Below are positions 47,621 to 60,020 of a stretch of DNA of 64,000 bases, in pieces. The notes under the pieces are model-generated. The model did not search any database. It was given only the letters and a program-made list of their open reading frames with translations, and was not told where the DNA came from. The DNA comes from Sipunculus nudus (lineage: Eukaryota > Annelida > Sipuncula > Golfingiida > Sipunculidae). Numbering within the stretch: the stretch's first letter is position 1; each line of letters starts with the position of its first letter. The position numbers were made by a program, and so were the translations under genes. Where the stretch lies: contig CM049317.1 of NCBI GenBank assembly GCA_026874595.1, positions 36,922,401-36,986,400 on the forward strand. The letters are read 5' to 3'.

Positions 47621-49261
47621 GGCCAAATCAGTCAGAGCAACTCCTGATTGTCACTAGTAGTATCGCCAGGATGCACACGGTCCCACTCGCTGTGTTTATA
47701 TTGAAACCTAAGGTCGCGCCCGGTCCACTGTTTTTAACACTCGTTTACAGGAGTAAACAAACAGTTTCGGGGCAGTCTTTTGGCAGGTACAAATTTATTT
47801 CAAAGAGCAGAAGAAGCTATTTTTCTTATTATTTTACATGCTTTATACGTGATTGGGGCTTTTTAAATATCACCCACTACCTTTTTAAATGAACCCTAGC
47901 AAGAGCTGGTCAGATAAATATATTCATTCGCGACCCTGTGATGGCAGTTGAACGTGAATTACCAAATAAACAAGAGATAATTTGGTTTGCGGTGACCCCT
48001 GTTTGTGGTCCCTGGTTCAAGGCATGTAATGATCACTTAAGTGCATATAGAAAACAGAGGATTAATAATTAATAGTCTTCCAATAATCGAGGGCTGTGGC
48101 TAAATGCGACTGGTGCAATTAATATTTTGTCATTTTTTGTCATCCAAGGCTTCATGTCGTGTGACAGATTTAAATTGCCAATAGTTCTAATATAATAACT
48201 GCTGAACGTATCACCTAAAACATTACTAAAGCATTCAGTGGTCATCGAATAAAAGAAATGTTAGATTTTACTCAATGGCTATATAGACAAAATTGCCGTC
48301 TTGCTCTGTAAATACAGCCAAAAAAAACTTATTTTTTTACCCAATCCTAATGTGTTTTTGTATGTCTCTGCTACATGGGTGCAAAGACAAGAGGAATTTG
48401 AATCCCAAGGCCTACGTATAAGGTTTATAACATCGTCGCCATGCTAGTGTTGATTGAAGAAAATACCCCGCTACCCTTGCAAATATGGCGGACTTACAAC
48501 ATAAAAAAAGAGCCAAAACTCATGTTAACTTGGAATATGAACAATTGGGTTGTCCAGAAAACCTTAGCTGCCATATTAAGAACTTTGGTTCCTATCAGAA
48601 CAAGCTTGTAATAAACAACCTGTATGGTTACTGAGTAAAATATCAAATAAATATCTAAGACTGGATGAAGTTTTTTCAATCATACTAAAAATAATGAAAT
48701 ATTGAGTGTTTAAGATTTTTAGAGGTAAGGCAGCTTCATTTTTGTATTAAGATGTCACCTATTGGACGTAGTCGTTTGAAAATTTCGTGCAAATGTTACA
48801 GTAAGCAAGATTTCTGTCTTATATGAACTGGTCAAAGCAAATATGCATTATGTAAGCTCATATGTTATCGATAGAAACACAATAAACGGAAAGCCCTATG
48901 TATCACACAAATCAGAAGAAAGGGTAAAATAGAGCAATTTAATTTAACATTTCAGATGAGGCACAACATTGGATTCTCAATCTAAACTCATCAGTAATAA
49001 GGAATATAGATATTTGATCCTAAAACATTCGATCACAAACATTTGCTTTTTAATCAGTAAAATCTACAAATGAAAAATAAAAAATAAGTCAAGATCAAGA
49101 ATTCGAATATAGTAAAGGATAGGTATTTTCTCACGAATCTTATTAGAATGTAGACATGATTATGTCGGTAGGTCAAGGAAAATATAGAACCTACAGTTCG
49201 CATGCTCCACGTGCATCTAAATAACATATAGAGCTGATAGCTATTGATATTCGTAATATAT
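47621..49261. other. no gene recognised
   Basis: The 102-codon plus-strand frame at 47,584-47,892 shows no family motif. The rest is AT-rich. Confidence 0.4.
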
Positions 49262-49613
49262 ACTAATAATTATGATAATAATAATTTATTTTTAAAGCGT
49301 AAAATCCACGGCGTTGTGTTCTACAACGCTATTAAAAGCAGGCCATGGTATGCAAACATTCATTATAATAAAGATGCCGACTAAAATTTTGATAATACTT
49401 AGGCTACATAAGAAATGCACCTAATCCAGTTATATACTGCGATATGAATTTAAGGCAATAAAATACATTAAAAGAATAAAAAGTAGCTAAATTAAATCAC
49501 ATTATAGAAATAAAAATCTGCACAGTCTTCAAAATCGCAGGCCATCAAAATCTAGCACAAATAATCAGGTCTTCAGGATTTTTTAAACCTTTACTCTTGT
49601 TTTAATCTTGTTT

Positions 49614-50538
49614 GTAGACCGATATAAAAACTTCAGATTACCACATCTTTCAGGTTACCCCTCTGTAATCTGAAATCGATACCCCCGAGGATAGACTGAG
49701 CATGATTTCAGATAACCCCCTACAGTTCAGATTATCCCACTCGCTGATAAAGCTAACATGATTACTTTTTGTGTAAGTAGCAGCTCACCGCCCCTGATAT
49801 ATTTATTAACAGCATCCTCAGCTGGCTGGTGATATAGTGGTCAGCTCCGTCGGGCCATACATGTGTCTCTCTGTCCGCAACTACTTAATAACACGTAATC
49901 TCTCAAAAAACTTTACTCATTTTAATTACCTTAGCAGGTGTGTCTCATGGATCTCCTCACTGAATCAGGTTTTGGTGGCCCTATCTAGATTTTAATACTT
50001 TTGTACTTTTTATATGATGTTTAATGCCCGTCTTAAAGACGAATCGTATTAAAGTACTGGCATATATGTTGGTCCGTCCAATAACCACTGGACGATAACC
50101 AGGAAGACAGCTGCATTATGCTTCTCAGTTGCCGTATTTCGTGGTCACAAAAGATTACATTTAAATTATGGATGTAATTATCATTTTAGTTAATGTGCAA
50201 GGCTTCATATTTCATTTATAGTTGGTGTATTTATAATCTAACCGGAGAGAGAATGTTTTGTACTTTTCATACTGCAGGGATAATGACAATTTGATAATAA
50301 TAATCATCATCGTTAATTTTACTATTGTTATTATTATAAATAGTCATAGTAGTAGTTTTTGTTGTTCTTGTTTTCAAGTAACTTAAGTTAATGTGTAAAA
50401 TAAGTATCTAAATAATAAACTTTTTTTTTTGGGGGGGGGGGGGGGTAACCTGAAATGGGGGGGGGGGGGGGGTATGAAATCGATTTTAGATTACCCCCCG
50501 GTTATCTGAAAAGGGGTTAATCTGAAATCGCTACACCT
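49614..50538. mobile_element. ~0.9-kb inverted-repeat element (MITE-like) inside the LINE
   Basis: The ends are inverted: at the left GTAGACCGAT...TTCAGATTACC...TTTCAGGTTACCCC...TAATCTGAAATCGAT, and read inward from the right GTAGCGATTTCAGATTAACC...TTTTCAGATAACC...TAATCTAAAATCGAT. So about 60 bp of imperfect repeat is built from repeated TTCAGATTA-CC motifs. G-tracts at 50,431-50,445 and about 50,458-50,472 lie in the right arm. LINE sequence is present on both sides. No transposase; target duplication not resolved. Confidence 0.6.
50431..50472. repeat. paired G-tracts
   Basis: Two runs of about 14-15 G separated by TAACCTGAAAT; G-quadruplex potential. Run lengths may be unreliable. Confidence 0.8.
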
Positions 50539-52760
50539 GGACTATGCCATGTTTGGTCTTGAAACGTAGTATGGCCATTTAAATTTTATGCGCTTACTCA
50601 CAGGGAGCCAGCGCAGCTCACGGAATACTGGTTATAATGCGATCATACTTGTCACATCTATTTAGTATACAGGCTGAGTTGTTCCGAACTCGCTGAAGCC
50701 CCTGAATTAATAAAGACGGATACCCAAGAAATAAGGCATTTCCATAATTTAACTAGGCAGTGACAAAAGCATGGATCGGGCGCTCAAAACAACATTGATC
50801 CCAATAAGCTTCTGTTTTATATATATATTGATGAGATGCATGTTAGCCACACTGCAAATGGTGTTCACGTGCTCCTTCCTGGTGGAAGGAATAATAACAA
50901 GTAGAATCAACAAGTAGAATCATCAGCATACATGTTATGACAACCCCGCTCGTGCAGTATTTAACCTAAAGGAGAAGTGTATATAGTTAAGAGGGCATGT
51001 CTCAAGACGGAACCCTGGGGCACACTACAGTCCACTTTTTGTATTTTAGACTTAATCCCTTTTTATCTGGACTGTCTGGCGACGCTTTCAAATATATGAC
51101 GCGAACCATTCTAGGGCTGTGCCAGTGACTGCCATAGACCGAAGTGTATCAAGCAGAATCAGATGACTGACCGTATCGAAGGCAGCTGAGAAGTCTGTCA
51201 TGACTAAAAGTACACAATTATTTTCTCCAAGCACATTGGATGTCATTGTGAACCCTCAATGTAGCAGTCTCTGTGTGAACCCCGATAAGCTGATTGATAA
51301 GGCTCCTCCAAGATATTATCCACAAGAAATGTTCGCAGTGAACCCACAACTGTCTCCATTACCTTGGAAACAAACGCTAAAATTATATAATGGTCTGATT
51401 TTTTTTAACGCTTCAGGATCCAGTGCTGACTCGGGGTGACGAGAGCTATGTGTGTAATAATTACTACGGTTAATTCCTTCAAACATGCCTTAAGCAGTCT
51501 GGTCGGTATGGGGTCAAGGTCGCACTGCTTGGGAGTAAATGCGGAGAGAATACGCCCCACTTCGTCCAGGGTGGCGGGAGCCAAATTCGTCATGGGGGTA
51601 ACTACGCAGGTACTCGAAAATCTAGACACGTAGTAAGAAATTTCCGCTCGAATGGACTACCTGATATCGTGTAATCTGTAGACAAAGAAGGAACTAAAAG
51701 GTTCAACAAGGTAGTCACTTGCTTCCTTGGAAAGGGTACAGTCTTATCCTTACCCAGCAAGGTGTTTACCACTATGAACAACTGCTTTAAGACTATGGAA
51801 GCTAGTTTTTTTACCTTTGAGCTCTGTTCAATGAACATGTCACGATGGACTGTAAGTTCAGTTTTTTCTCCACAACCATTCCAACTATCCACGTAATTGC
51901 TTTGCAGCTCTGGCGTCATCTGTGTACCATTCAGCATATTTTCTTATGGTAATAACTCGCGTTTTCAAAAGGGGCATGGGCATCAAAAGTGAAGACAGAT
52001 CTGTGTTATAGAATCGGACGAGATCATTCAGAGAATGGACACTAAAATCAGTAGACAGCACAGATCTCTGAATGTCACTGGCTAGATCAATCAAATTAAA
52101 AGTTTTGAGCTTCCTATACGAGACAAATTTCTCTACTTTGACAGTTTCTCGATACGCAATAATAAACCAAAGCGCTCAATCAAATTACGGAATTTACTTG
52201 CATTTCTGTCATCGTTTCTCACATGTATGATAAAATCACAGAGGATTGCAATTTGTTAAGAACACGTGATATGTTGTTCAAGGAAATCAGCAAATTCAAT
52301 TAGAAAAGTAAGTAAGAGCATTTTTATCGAGCAAAAGGAGGCTTACACACCACGCGTACTCTGGCTGATTAATCACTGAAATAAAACAGGCTGAAACCTC
52401 AAACGATGAAAACCGGCCTTTGTTGTTGATAGGCACACGTTTAACATCAATGTTCTGATGATAAACAATTGCTTTGCTACCACTTCTAAGCTTATTGGCT
52501 TGTTGTAATACTCTATATACGGGAGGGGTCATATCTCGATCATATTATCACGAGTGTCAACCTTGAGCTAGGTTTCAATAAGGACCAGAATATCTACTCC
52601 AAGGTGAACAATGAACTCTTTCATAGCCGTTGTTTTAATACAGACTGACAAGGGATTTAGAAGACATGTAAGTTAATACTCCCGTTAACAGCCGTTGCGT
52701 TAATCTTAGACAGAATAGATACAGTTTATTATATCCTGTCAGTTATATGGCAATAAAAAT

Positions 52761-53124
52761 TATTCTGAGGAAATACAGAGTTGAAAGCTTCATTCATTAG
52801 TGTATTAACGAATATTAAAACTGGAAAGCTCACAATTTCTCTCACATGCCCCGATCTTTCATTGTAATCGAGCGACTGAATCACCTTATTTTATGAATGG
52901 GGAGACTAACCAACGATCAATAGAGAAGGGATTTGTTTAGCTGGTCAAAAGTGTTGTTATAAAACCATGTTTGGTAATGATGGCATGAGCAATTACATAT
53001 CTCCCAAACGTAGTCAAACCACGCATTGCCTTACATTTAGAGTAAATTACCTAAAGCAAGGTTTTGAGATTGAAAGAGGTCAGAAGATATACATTGATTT
53101 TACCATTTAGGCAAAAGAAAGTAA
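52761..53124. other. no gene recognised
   Basis: Short gap between the LINE relic and dispersed repeat copy B; nothing recognisable. Confidence 0.4.
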
Positions 53125-53375
53125 TGTTCTCAGGCCCCACCCGCGTCAAATTATATCTCCTGCATCCAAAATTTTAATTTTGATTTTCAATTAAAACTTG
53201 CCAATTTTGAGCTCCAGCCCCTCGGACATTTTGTTGAAGAAAATAAAAAAAAATACAATTTTTATAACATGTTCTAAATTAAGTAGTGCTTTTACCTGTT
53301 TAGCAAAAAAAACATTTGTAATTTTCATTCTTTTCCCTCGTCATATGACATTTTTATCGACACGTGCAAATAAAG
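53125..53375 (+). repeat. dispersed repeat, copy B
   Basis: Same-orientation copy of 3,311-3,545; see copy A for landmarks. It ends about 45 bp before the older Harbinger-type element. Confidence 0.6.
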
Positions 53376-54208
53376 GTAGAGCCTTATGCCATATTTGTGT
53401 TAGCTGTGTGTGAACTTTAAAGCTCCACTCACACATGCACCAACGATCGGTTTACGGCATGTAACGACCACCTGCGACTTGAAATTCGTAGGTAGTCTTG
53501 GAACGGTCTTGCCACAAGTCCTAACCCCAGACTATACTGTTTCTGTGTTTAATTGCTCCATAACTGTTTCAGCGATACTTGTGCGTCCCTTGCATCTCCT
53601 AAAATGCAGCATTAGGGCATTTTCTTGCCTGCCTTCCCTCTGCTGCTCCTGTGCCACCAGCGCGACCACTCCGCCTTCATTCAACAAACACGCAAATCCT
53701 TGTGCCTCCCTCTGCGTCCTTTGAGCCATCTTTGAGCAACCCACCACCTCGGCGACATTAGTGCCATTGTTTTGAACATGTTCAAAACTCACGGCGACCA
53801 TGGCGTCCATAGCGATGTCAGAAACTCCTGTGTACCACCTTTGAACAACCTAGGCAACCATTCTGCTTTCTTTGAGCCTCCTACGACGACGCACACGGGA
53901 GGCAGAAAGGTCGCTTTTCTGTGTAAAGCCCCCATTACACGGGAAGGAGACCTAACGGCGAGCATAGCGACCTAGCAGATTGGCGTTGATCGCCATGCAA
54001 GGGAAAAACCGTCCATGTGTGACGGCTATGCCGCTGTCAATAGGCTTGCACGACGTGTACAATTGCAATTTTCGGCCGTTTTATGCCGTTCCTACCACGT
54101 TGTATGACAATGCTACACCGTCGTTTATGATCAAACTGCGTTCCCCTTACGTCCGCATAACGTCCCTTCTACCCACTGAAGAGTTCAGTCCACGAAAGGG
54201 CTGCGATC

Positions 54209-55646
54209 ATGATCATCCCGCAGCAACCGGCCCCCGATCCGTCTGCGATCAAGACGACGGAACTGCGCGCGCGGTTGGATGCTACTGCGCTGCTTCAGAC
54301 TAGCAGTCGGTGGATGCCATGGTCCCCATTGTTGACTAGTACACATAACATGACCAGTGAAAGAAAGTTTAGTGGTGCCACACACGTCAGCATGGACAGA
54401 AGTGACATGCTACAACTGGCCTGTCTGCAAGGCCAACATATCATGATGCTCCACGTACAGCTGGCAGTGGCCAAAAAGAAGCAGCAGGACCGAAAAAGGA
54501 GACGTAGGGCCATGTTGGTTAGACCATTGCTGTCTGTTGAAAGAAGATTACAGTTCGGCCACTACACCAAGCTCATGAGAGAGCTCGGATTTGAAAAGAT
54601 GAACAGTCATTCTTTAATTAACTGAGGATAGAGCCTGCTATGTTTGACGAGTTGCTGGTGATGGTCGGTCCAGCAATCCGCAGGCAAGATACTGAAATGC
54701 GTCAAGCCTTGCAATCTGGTCTCAAATTAGCCATCACCCTGAGGTACCTGGGCACTGGTGACAAGTATGACTTCAGAGTGGCCCGTAACACGATTAGCAT
54801 CTTTGTGTCCGATGTCTGCCGTGCCATTACAAGGGCCTACGAGGACGCGATGATCAAGTGTCCAGCAAAACAAAAGGAGTGGAGACAAATAGCTGTTTAT
54901 TTCGAGAAGAGATGGAACATTCCCCATGCCTGTGGTGCTCTGGATGGCAAACACGTGGCCATAAGATGTCCAGCAAACACGGGCATTCTCTATCTTAACT
55001 ACAAGGGATTTTTTGTGGTGTTGTTGGCCCTGGTGGATGCCCAGTACACGTTCCTCTGAACAGATGTTGGTGGAATGGGGTCCATGTCAGAAAGTCAAGT
55101 CTTCAGTGCATTAGAACTGAAGGAGTGTCTGGATGATGGTAGCATAGGATTTCCACGGCCTGAACCTCTACCTACTGATAACGCCGACACTCTGTACTTC
55201 ATCCTCGGGTACGATGCTTTCAGGATGCGTACATACTTGATGAAACCCTACTCAAATAGAGTTCTCACAAGAGAGCAGTGAATCTTTAACTACCGTATAT
55301 CACGTAGCAGACGGGAAGTAGATAATGGCTTTGGCATACTAGCTCAGAGATTCCAAGTACTGCTCACCACCAAGCAGCTGGCGCCGCAGCACGTTCGTGA
55401 TGTGATTGAAGTCTGCGTTCGCCTGCAAAACGTGATGAGGGAACGTTACACAGCTCGTCACGACGTGGCCCTCCACCAAGAGGATGACGAGCATAACGTC
55501 ACCCCTTGAGAGTGGAGGGCGAAAGCTAACATGCACGAAATGGAGCAAGTGACAGGCCAAAACAGTATCACCACGGCAGGAAATACTTAATGTTACACAT
55601 TAACAGTGCAGCTGGATCAGTGCCATGGAAGGACAAGATGGTATGA
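54209..55646 (+). pseudogene. Harbinger transposase (DDE, DDE_Tnp_4 type), broken
   Basis: This is a nuclease that cuts and joins transposon ends. Conserved stretches in order: DMLQLACLQGQHIM, the basic QDRKRRRRAM...VRPLL, RRLQFGHYTKLMREL, then (after a frameshift near 54,620) LRIEPAMFDELL, LKLAITLRYLGTGD, RVARNTISIFVSDVCRAI, GALDGKHVAI (first catalytic D), NYKGFFVVLLALVDAQY, DVGGMGSMSESQVF, GYDAFRMRTYLMKPY (second D), FNYRISRSRREVDNGFGIL and AAGSVPWKDKMV at the C-terminus. Breaks: frameshift near 54,620, TGA at 55,057, 55,279 and 55,507, frameshift near 55,584, and a short deletion before FRVARN. The position where a catalytic E is expected (VENAFGIL) reads D. The start is unclear: M at 54,209 or the internal M before DRSDML. 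Confidence 0.88.
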
Positions 55647-55649
55647 TAG

Positions 55650-56889
55650 GACGAGGAGTATGCTTGCTGGACAGTAACATGAAAGAACTTGATCAGCAAC
55701 CGTGAACTTTTGAATTAATAATAGGAACGATGATTGTCATCTGAAGTACAACCAACTGCTAATGTGACAGACATTATATGAAAAAATATGTTACGAAATG
55801 CAAATAATGCAGCACACGGTAACAATAAACAGATTAGCAGCAATATGTAAGGCAACTTTGAGTGTCAGTGTCAGGTATGTACTGTCATAATGATTTATAC
55901 CAATAAGAACAATCTAAGCCGACTAAAGGTCGAGCGCATGCAGATAATTGACAACAGATAGACAAACATACATATTATGGAAATCAAAGACAAATAAAAT
56001 TAGCAATAGTCTGTATCAAAATGACAATAATTGACAAAACTAGACGACCAGAGGGCGAACGCTTGCAAGAAATGACGTGGAAAAAAATCAACGGGCAATG
56101 AAGAAGAGGCAGAAAATAAGCTATAGTAAATTTGTTTAGTATTTAAAGTTATAGATTTAAGGCCAAAAACTGCTAAGTTAAAGTGGTTCGACTAAAGTGC
56201 CCCCTAGTGGCAATATACAGAAAATTAAAATCAACTTTCTAGATATTATTCCTAGACTTAACATGTACCAGTTTCAAATGGATTCCTGCAAAACTGTGGC
56301 CTGTAGATTGGTTTATGTATGACACAAAAACCATGAAGCAGACAAAGTTGAGGACACCTGACACACAGACAGACATACTGACAAAGTGACACAAGATTGT
56401 GACTAGATGACTTGATGAAGAAGACTCAGAGAAAGAAAATAAGCTATAGTTTAAGTAATTATGGTTCTTAATTTTGAAACTATGGCTAAAATATGATATA
56501 TTGTAATGGTTCCAGTGTAGCGCCCCTTAGCGGTCATATTCCGATGATAAAAATTACTCTCGATATATGTGTCAGACATAAGATGTACCAGTTGGAGATG
56601 TATATCAGCAAAACTGTGGCATTTAGTTTGGGGATATATTCCCACACAAACATATATACGCACCTGACTAGTATGCATTCAACATCGAAGATGTAGGGAA
56701 AGCAAAACTATGGTCTTGTTTGGCTTTAAATGTGTGACAAGGACATTGCATATTCCTTGTGTCAGTTTTATATATTAACACACATGGAGGCAGACGCCCA
56801 GTATTGCAAATACAACAATATGACAATTCATCAATAATGCTCGACAGTATATAGGTTTTTACTGGCGTGACCGGCTAAATCTGTCACAA
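55650..56889. other. spacer between convergent Harbinger genes, with tandem duplication
   Basis: Non-coding. Two ~312-bp units in tandem (about 56,104-56,415 and 56,416-56,680) share AGAAAATAAGCTATAGT, GCCCCCTAGTGGCAATAT / GCGCCCCTTAGCGGTCATAT and GCAAAACTGTGGC. Confidence 0.6.
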
Positions 56890-58506
56890 TTAAATGTCAC
56901 TACAGGAATCACAGTTCTTTGAGACATAAACCACACTATACTCAGCCATCAACGCGTGAGGATGGTGGACTTGGGGTTTGGAGTACTTGCTCAGCCTGCT
57001 CTTACTTGGTGCTTGTTCATTTTCCTTGATCAACTGTTGCCCCCTTGGCGATGCCGACAACACAGAACTGACACCCATGGACTGTCCACGGATGACTGTA
57101 TTTGGTGCTGTGGTCAGGGTGCAAGTCTGCTGTCTGGGAGGTGGCGATGAAGTCGTCCGCACGGGGTTGATGCTGCTGCCATAGCTGATATTTCCATGGA
57201 CCCATCCATATTCCTGTGGACCCAACACAGAGATAAGGTTGGTGATGTGTGATGGCCAATAGCAATGTGATGCATGTCATGCAGGCTTTAATGTCTGACG
57301 AATGGGATGGTCAGTCTCGGAGGGTGCACGTACATGTTCATGTTGCTGGTGCTCCGCGCCCAAGGCCTCGTATCGCTGATGTACCAGTACATCACTTGAT
57401 ACAGCTCCTGCTGGCAGCGCCTCCAGACACGGTGATCCAGGTTGTTCAACGCGGACCGGATACATTCCGCAAAAGCATCCCTCTCTGGATCACCAGCCCT
57501 GTTTGTCCTGGTGAGGAGCTGCTTCTGCATGTGCAAGAGCTTCTCTACCCTCTCCTCAATTCCATCTAGCCTAGTATCCTTGACAACAGTGGTTGTGCCT
57601 GTTGCTGCAAATGCACCTGTAGTTGTAGGCACCGGACTTTGCGTCAATTCTGGCATGACACCATGTGGCACCACCTCGGAGGCTGTTTGAGTGTTGATGG
57701 CGGTATAACCTTTCTCATTGAGCTGCAAGTAAAGCATTCATTTTTGTTTATTATTATTTTTCATTTCACTATTTTTTCTTGTTGTTATTGCTATTATTAA
57801 TTTTATTATCATTTTTATCTTTATTATTATTATTTTTATTAATTTATTAATATTTTATTATAATTAATTTATTAATATTTTATTATTATCATTATCATAT
57901 TTATTATTGTTTTGTTTTTGTTTTAATTCATTTTGTATTTCTTTTGAGTCAATTCAGACAAATTCGTATGCTACAGGTATATGTACGCTGACAACAGTCC
58001 TTGGCCTGACCTCCACGATATGGGGTGCGAGGAACTCCAGTGACCCCAAGATCCATTGGTCCCTTTCTGTCAGCTCCGGATCCTCTCGCCCTGACTTGCC
58101 TTTCCGGAGACGGCCGAATCTGGTCCGAAGACTCCATCTCCTGGCCAAGTTCCTCAGCTTTCTGACGCCAGAGTTCCCCCTTCCTCACTGTGTCCTTATA
58201 TGACTTGAGCTTCCGATTGTACAGTTCATCATGGGCTGCCAACCACTCAACCATATAACTATCCTTACTAACAGTCAGCATGGCATGATGTTTCTCCTTC
58301 TTCCTCTTGGGGTCTATAGTCTGACTGACACCTTCAGTCTCAGCAGGAACTTGCTCCTGGATGTTATCGGCTTCATCTGTATTTGGCGTCTCTTGCATAC
58401 ATTGTTCAGATTGGCCAGGCTCTGAACTTTCGGTGGGTCTAGGTGACCTTCTGGCAGTTGCTCTCGGGGCTCTTTTTCTGTCTTGGTTCTTCTTCCCACG
58501 TGTCAT
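56890..58506 (-). pseudogene. Harbinger accessory protein (MADF-like DNA-binding), broken
   Basis: The second Harbinger gene; its product binds the transposon ends and helps the transposase enter the nucleus and integrate. Start at 58,506 (MTRGKKNQDRKRAPR, basic). An acidic linker leads to a MADF-like domain: SYMVEWLAAHDELYNRKLKS, YKDTVRKGELWRQKAEELGQ, then after a frameshift near 58,145 SLRTRFGRLRKGKSG and LTERDQWILGSLEFLAPHI. A likely intron follows (donor near 57,986, TTATT-rich body, acceptor TTGCAG at 57,723). Exon 2 (57,722 downward) reads LDGIEERVEKLLHMQKQLL and DAFAECIRSALNNLDHRVWR, ending in a BESS-like QELYQVMYWYI. A frame change near 57,280 leads to LGPQEYGWVHGNISYGSSIN and a serine-rich tail ending at 56,890. 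Confidence 0.75.
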
Positions 58507-59529
58507 GTCGAGCAGACGTGTGTCGGTTTTCAATACTAGTTCACACTGTTGACCTACGTACATGCACAGTGACAGCCTTCTCTCACTTGGTCGGCTGTGC
58601 GGGCGCCCCGAGGTATTTGTACTTTTTCCGAGGTCTCGGTAGCAGCGTTGTTTGCGCCAGGGCAGCAAAGCGAAACGGATAGACCGATGCTAAATAGACC
58701 GACTGCGCTTTTAATCCACGGCGACCCCGCGGCGGAAATTTCGTCCATGTTCAAAACTGGTCGCCACTCATGGCGTTCAGGGTGACCATATGACGACCCA
58801 AGGCGACACTATCTCACCCCCAAGAAGTTCATGAAAACTTAAGGCCACTCTGACTGCTCTCTACGGCAATCAGTCCCAATTCGGTGATCGCAGGGAGATC
58901 GCTTTCTCTTGTGACGGGGGTATAAAGGTCCCTTTAGGTTGTCTGAAGTGGTCGTAGGTACTCCTAACCAGTCGTTAGTGGATTGTAAAATTTTCACAAT
59001 CCTACGACTTATCGGCAGTTTACTTGGAGAATCGGTCATACTCTTTTGTTGTCGTACGACTAATTTTCCATAGTCGTAGGTAGTCTTATGTGATCGGTAG
59101 CCATCCCAGCTACCGAGCTGCCGCAGACTGGTACCAACTTGTCGTACCATAGGTCTTGAGACAGGCTACTACCAGTTACCGAGTGCTGAGTGTGTGGGAT
59201 GGGTATATCCTCTCAAAATAGTAGAAATTTTAGTCTACGTCTGAGTACCGAGCTGTTTTATGTATATTGTGTCCCTGGATATTCACAATATAATCTGTAT
59301 ATCGAGCAGACCAAATAAATAATAATAATCACATTACATGATGCAGTTTACATGTCGATATATCTATGATTTTTTTTCAAATATCGATATACTTTGAGCA
59401 AAATGGAAAATGTACGATGTTATAATAATACATCTGTTGTATAGAATATATAACCAGTTTACGTGACAGAACGGCAACAATTTAGTGGTCTACACTACCT
59501 GGTTTGAAAAATATAAAGGGGTGCACCCT

Positions 59530-59531
<2 letters not shown>

Positions 59532-59606
<75 letters not shown>
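59532..59606. repeat. (TA)n microsatellite
   Basis: About 75 bp of perfect TA within the right flank of the older Harbinger-type element. Confidence 0.95.
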
Positions 59607-59608
<2 letters not shown>

Positions 59609-60020
59609 GGTCTACAATTAGCTATATTCCTCCGTTTACTCTCATTATAATTCCATGCAGTCGCACCTACTCTTAAGTTGTCTTTGTGGTCGTACGACCG
59701 CTCGCACAGTTAGGACGAGGACTCGTACGTACCAGTCGGTAGTTATCGTACGACCGCTCGGTAGTTATCGCACGATATATCGTCTCCTTCAACTATCGGT
59801 CGGTTGTAATCTTACGACTAGTCGTAAGGTCGTATTAGATGCAGTCAGACCGGACACTTCAACTCTCACCGGTTGATTACGACCGCCCGTAATATAGCCC
59901 CATGTGTGACCCCAAAGCTAATCCCATGCCACAAGTCGCAGGTGATCGGCAACCACTAGTCCTGATCATGACGTCGTAGGTGATAGGAGGCGATCGTGGG
60001 CATGTGTGACTGGGGCTTTA

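Larger units (their letters stand above)
49262..52760 (-). pseudogene. CR1/L2-like LINE relic (endonuclease + reverse transcriptase)
   Basis: Read on the minus strand. Endonuclease part: DMTPPVYRVL near 52,535, then VKRVPINNKGRFSSFEVSAC (about 52,450). Linker: LVRFYNTDLSSLL, LKTRVITIRKYAEWYTDD (about 52,000-51,900), LTVHRDMFIEQ, LLGKDKTVPFP. Reverse transcriptase: CDLDPIPTRLLKACL (about 51,530), [19 protein letters not shown] with the motif A aspartate (about 51,200), and MYADDST motif C (about 50,935-50,915). C-terminal ELRWLPVSKRIKF lies near 50,600. The 3' end shows GCGTTGTAGAACACAACGCC and an ATTATTATT tail near 49,262. Many stops and frameshifts; not functional. It is split by a small inverted-repeat element at about 49,614-50,538. 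Confidence 0.8.
53927..58922 (+). mobile_element. PIF/Harbinger DNA transposon, two-gene, inactive
   Basis: Flanked by TAA at 53,924-53,926 and 58,923-58,925, the 3-bp target typical of PIF/Harbinger. Ends: AGCCCCCATTACACGGGAAG at the left, and TACCCCCGTCACAAGAGAAA read inward from the right (14 of the first 21 positions match by eye). It contains a plus-strand transposase and a convergent minus-strand MADF-like gene, the standard arrangement of the superfamily. Both genes are damaged. Length about 5.0 kb. Confidence 0.8.
53420..60017. mobile_element. older Harbinger-type element hosting the nested Harbinger
   Basis: The left end AAGCTCCACTCACACATGCA (53,420) and right end, read inward from 60,018, AAGCCCCAGTCACACATGCC are inverted repeats that continue with CAACGATCGG / CACGATCG. 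TTTA occurs at both borders, but a clean TTA/TAA duplication cannot be fixed. The left flank (53,420-53,923) has a minus-strand 92-codon frame, unrecognised. The right flank (58,926-60,017) is full of CGTACGAC/GTCGTAGG motifs plus a (TA)n tract, and a second end-like CCCCATGTGTGACCCC lies at about 59,899. The inner Harbinger accounts for 5.0 kb of the interval. Confidence 0.55.

Noticed and set aside
53532-53810. Minus-strand 92-codon ORF as a second Harbinger gene
   Set aside because: It lies in the flank of the outer element and has a Q/R-rich stretch, but no transposase or MADF motif could be aligned with confidence.
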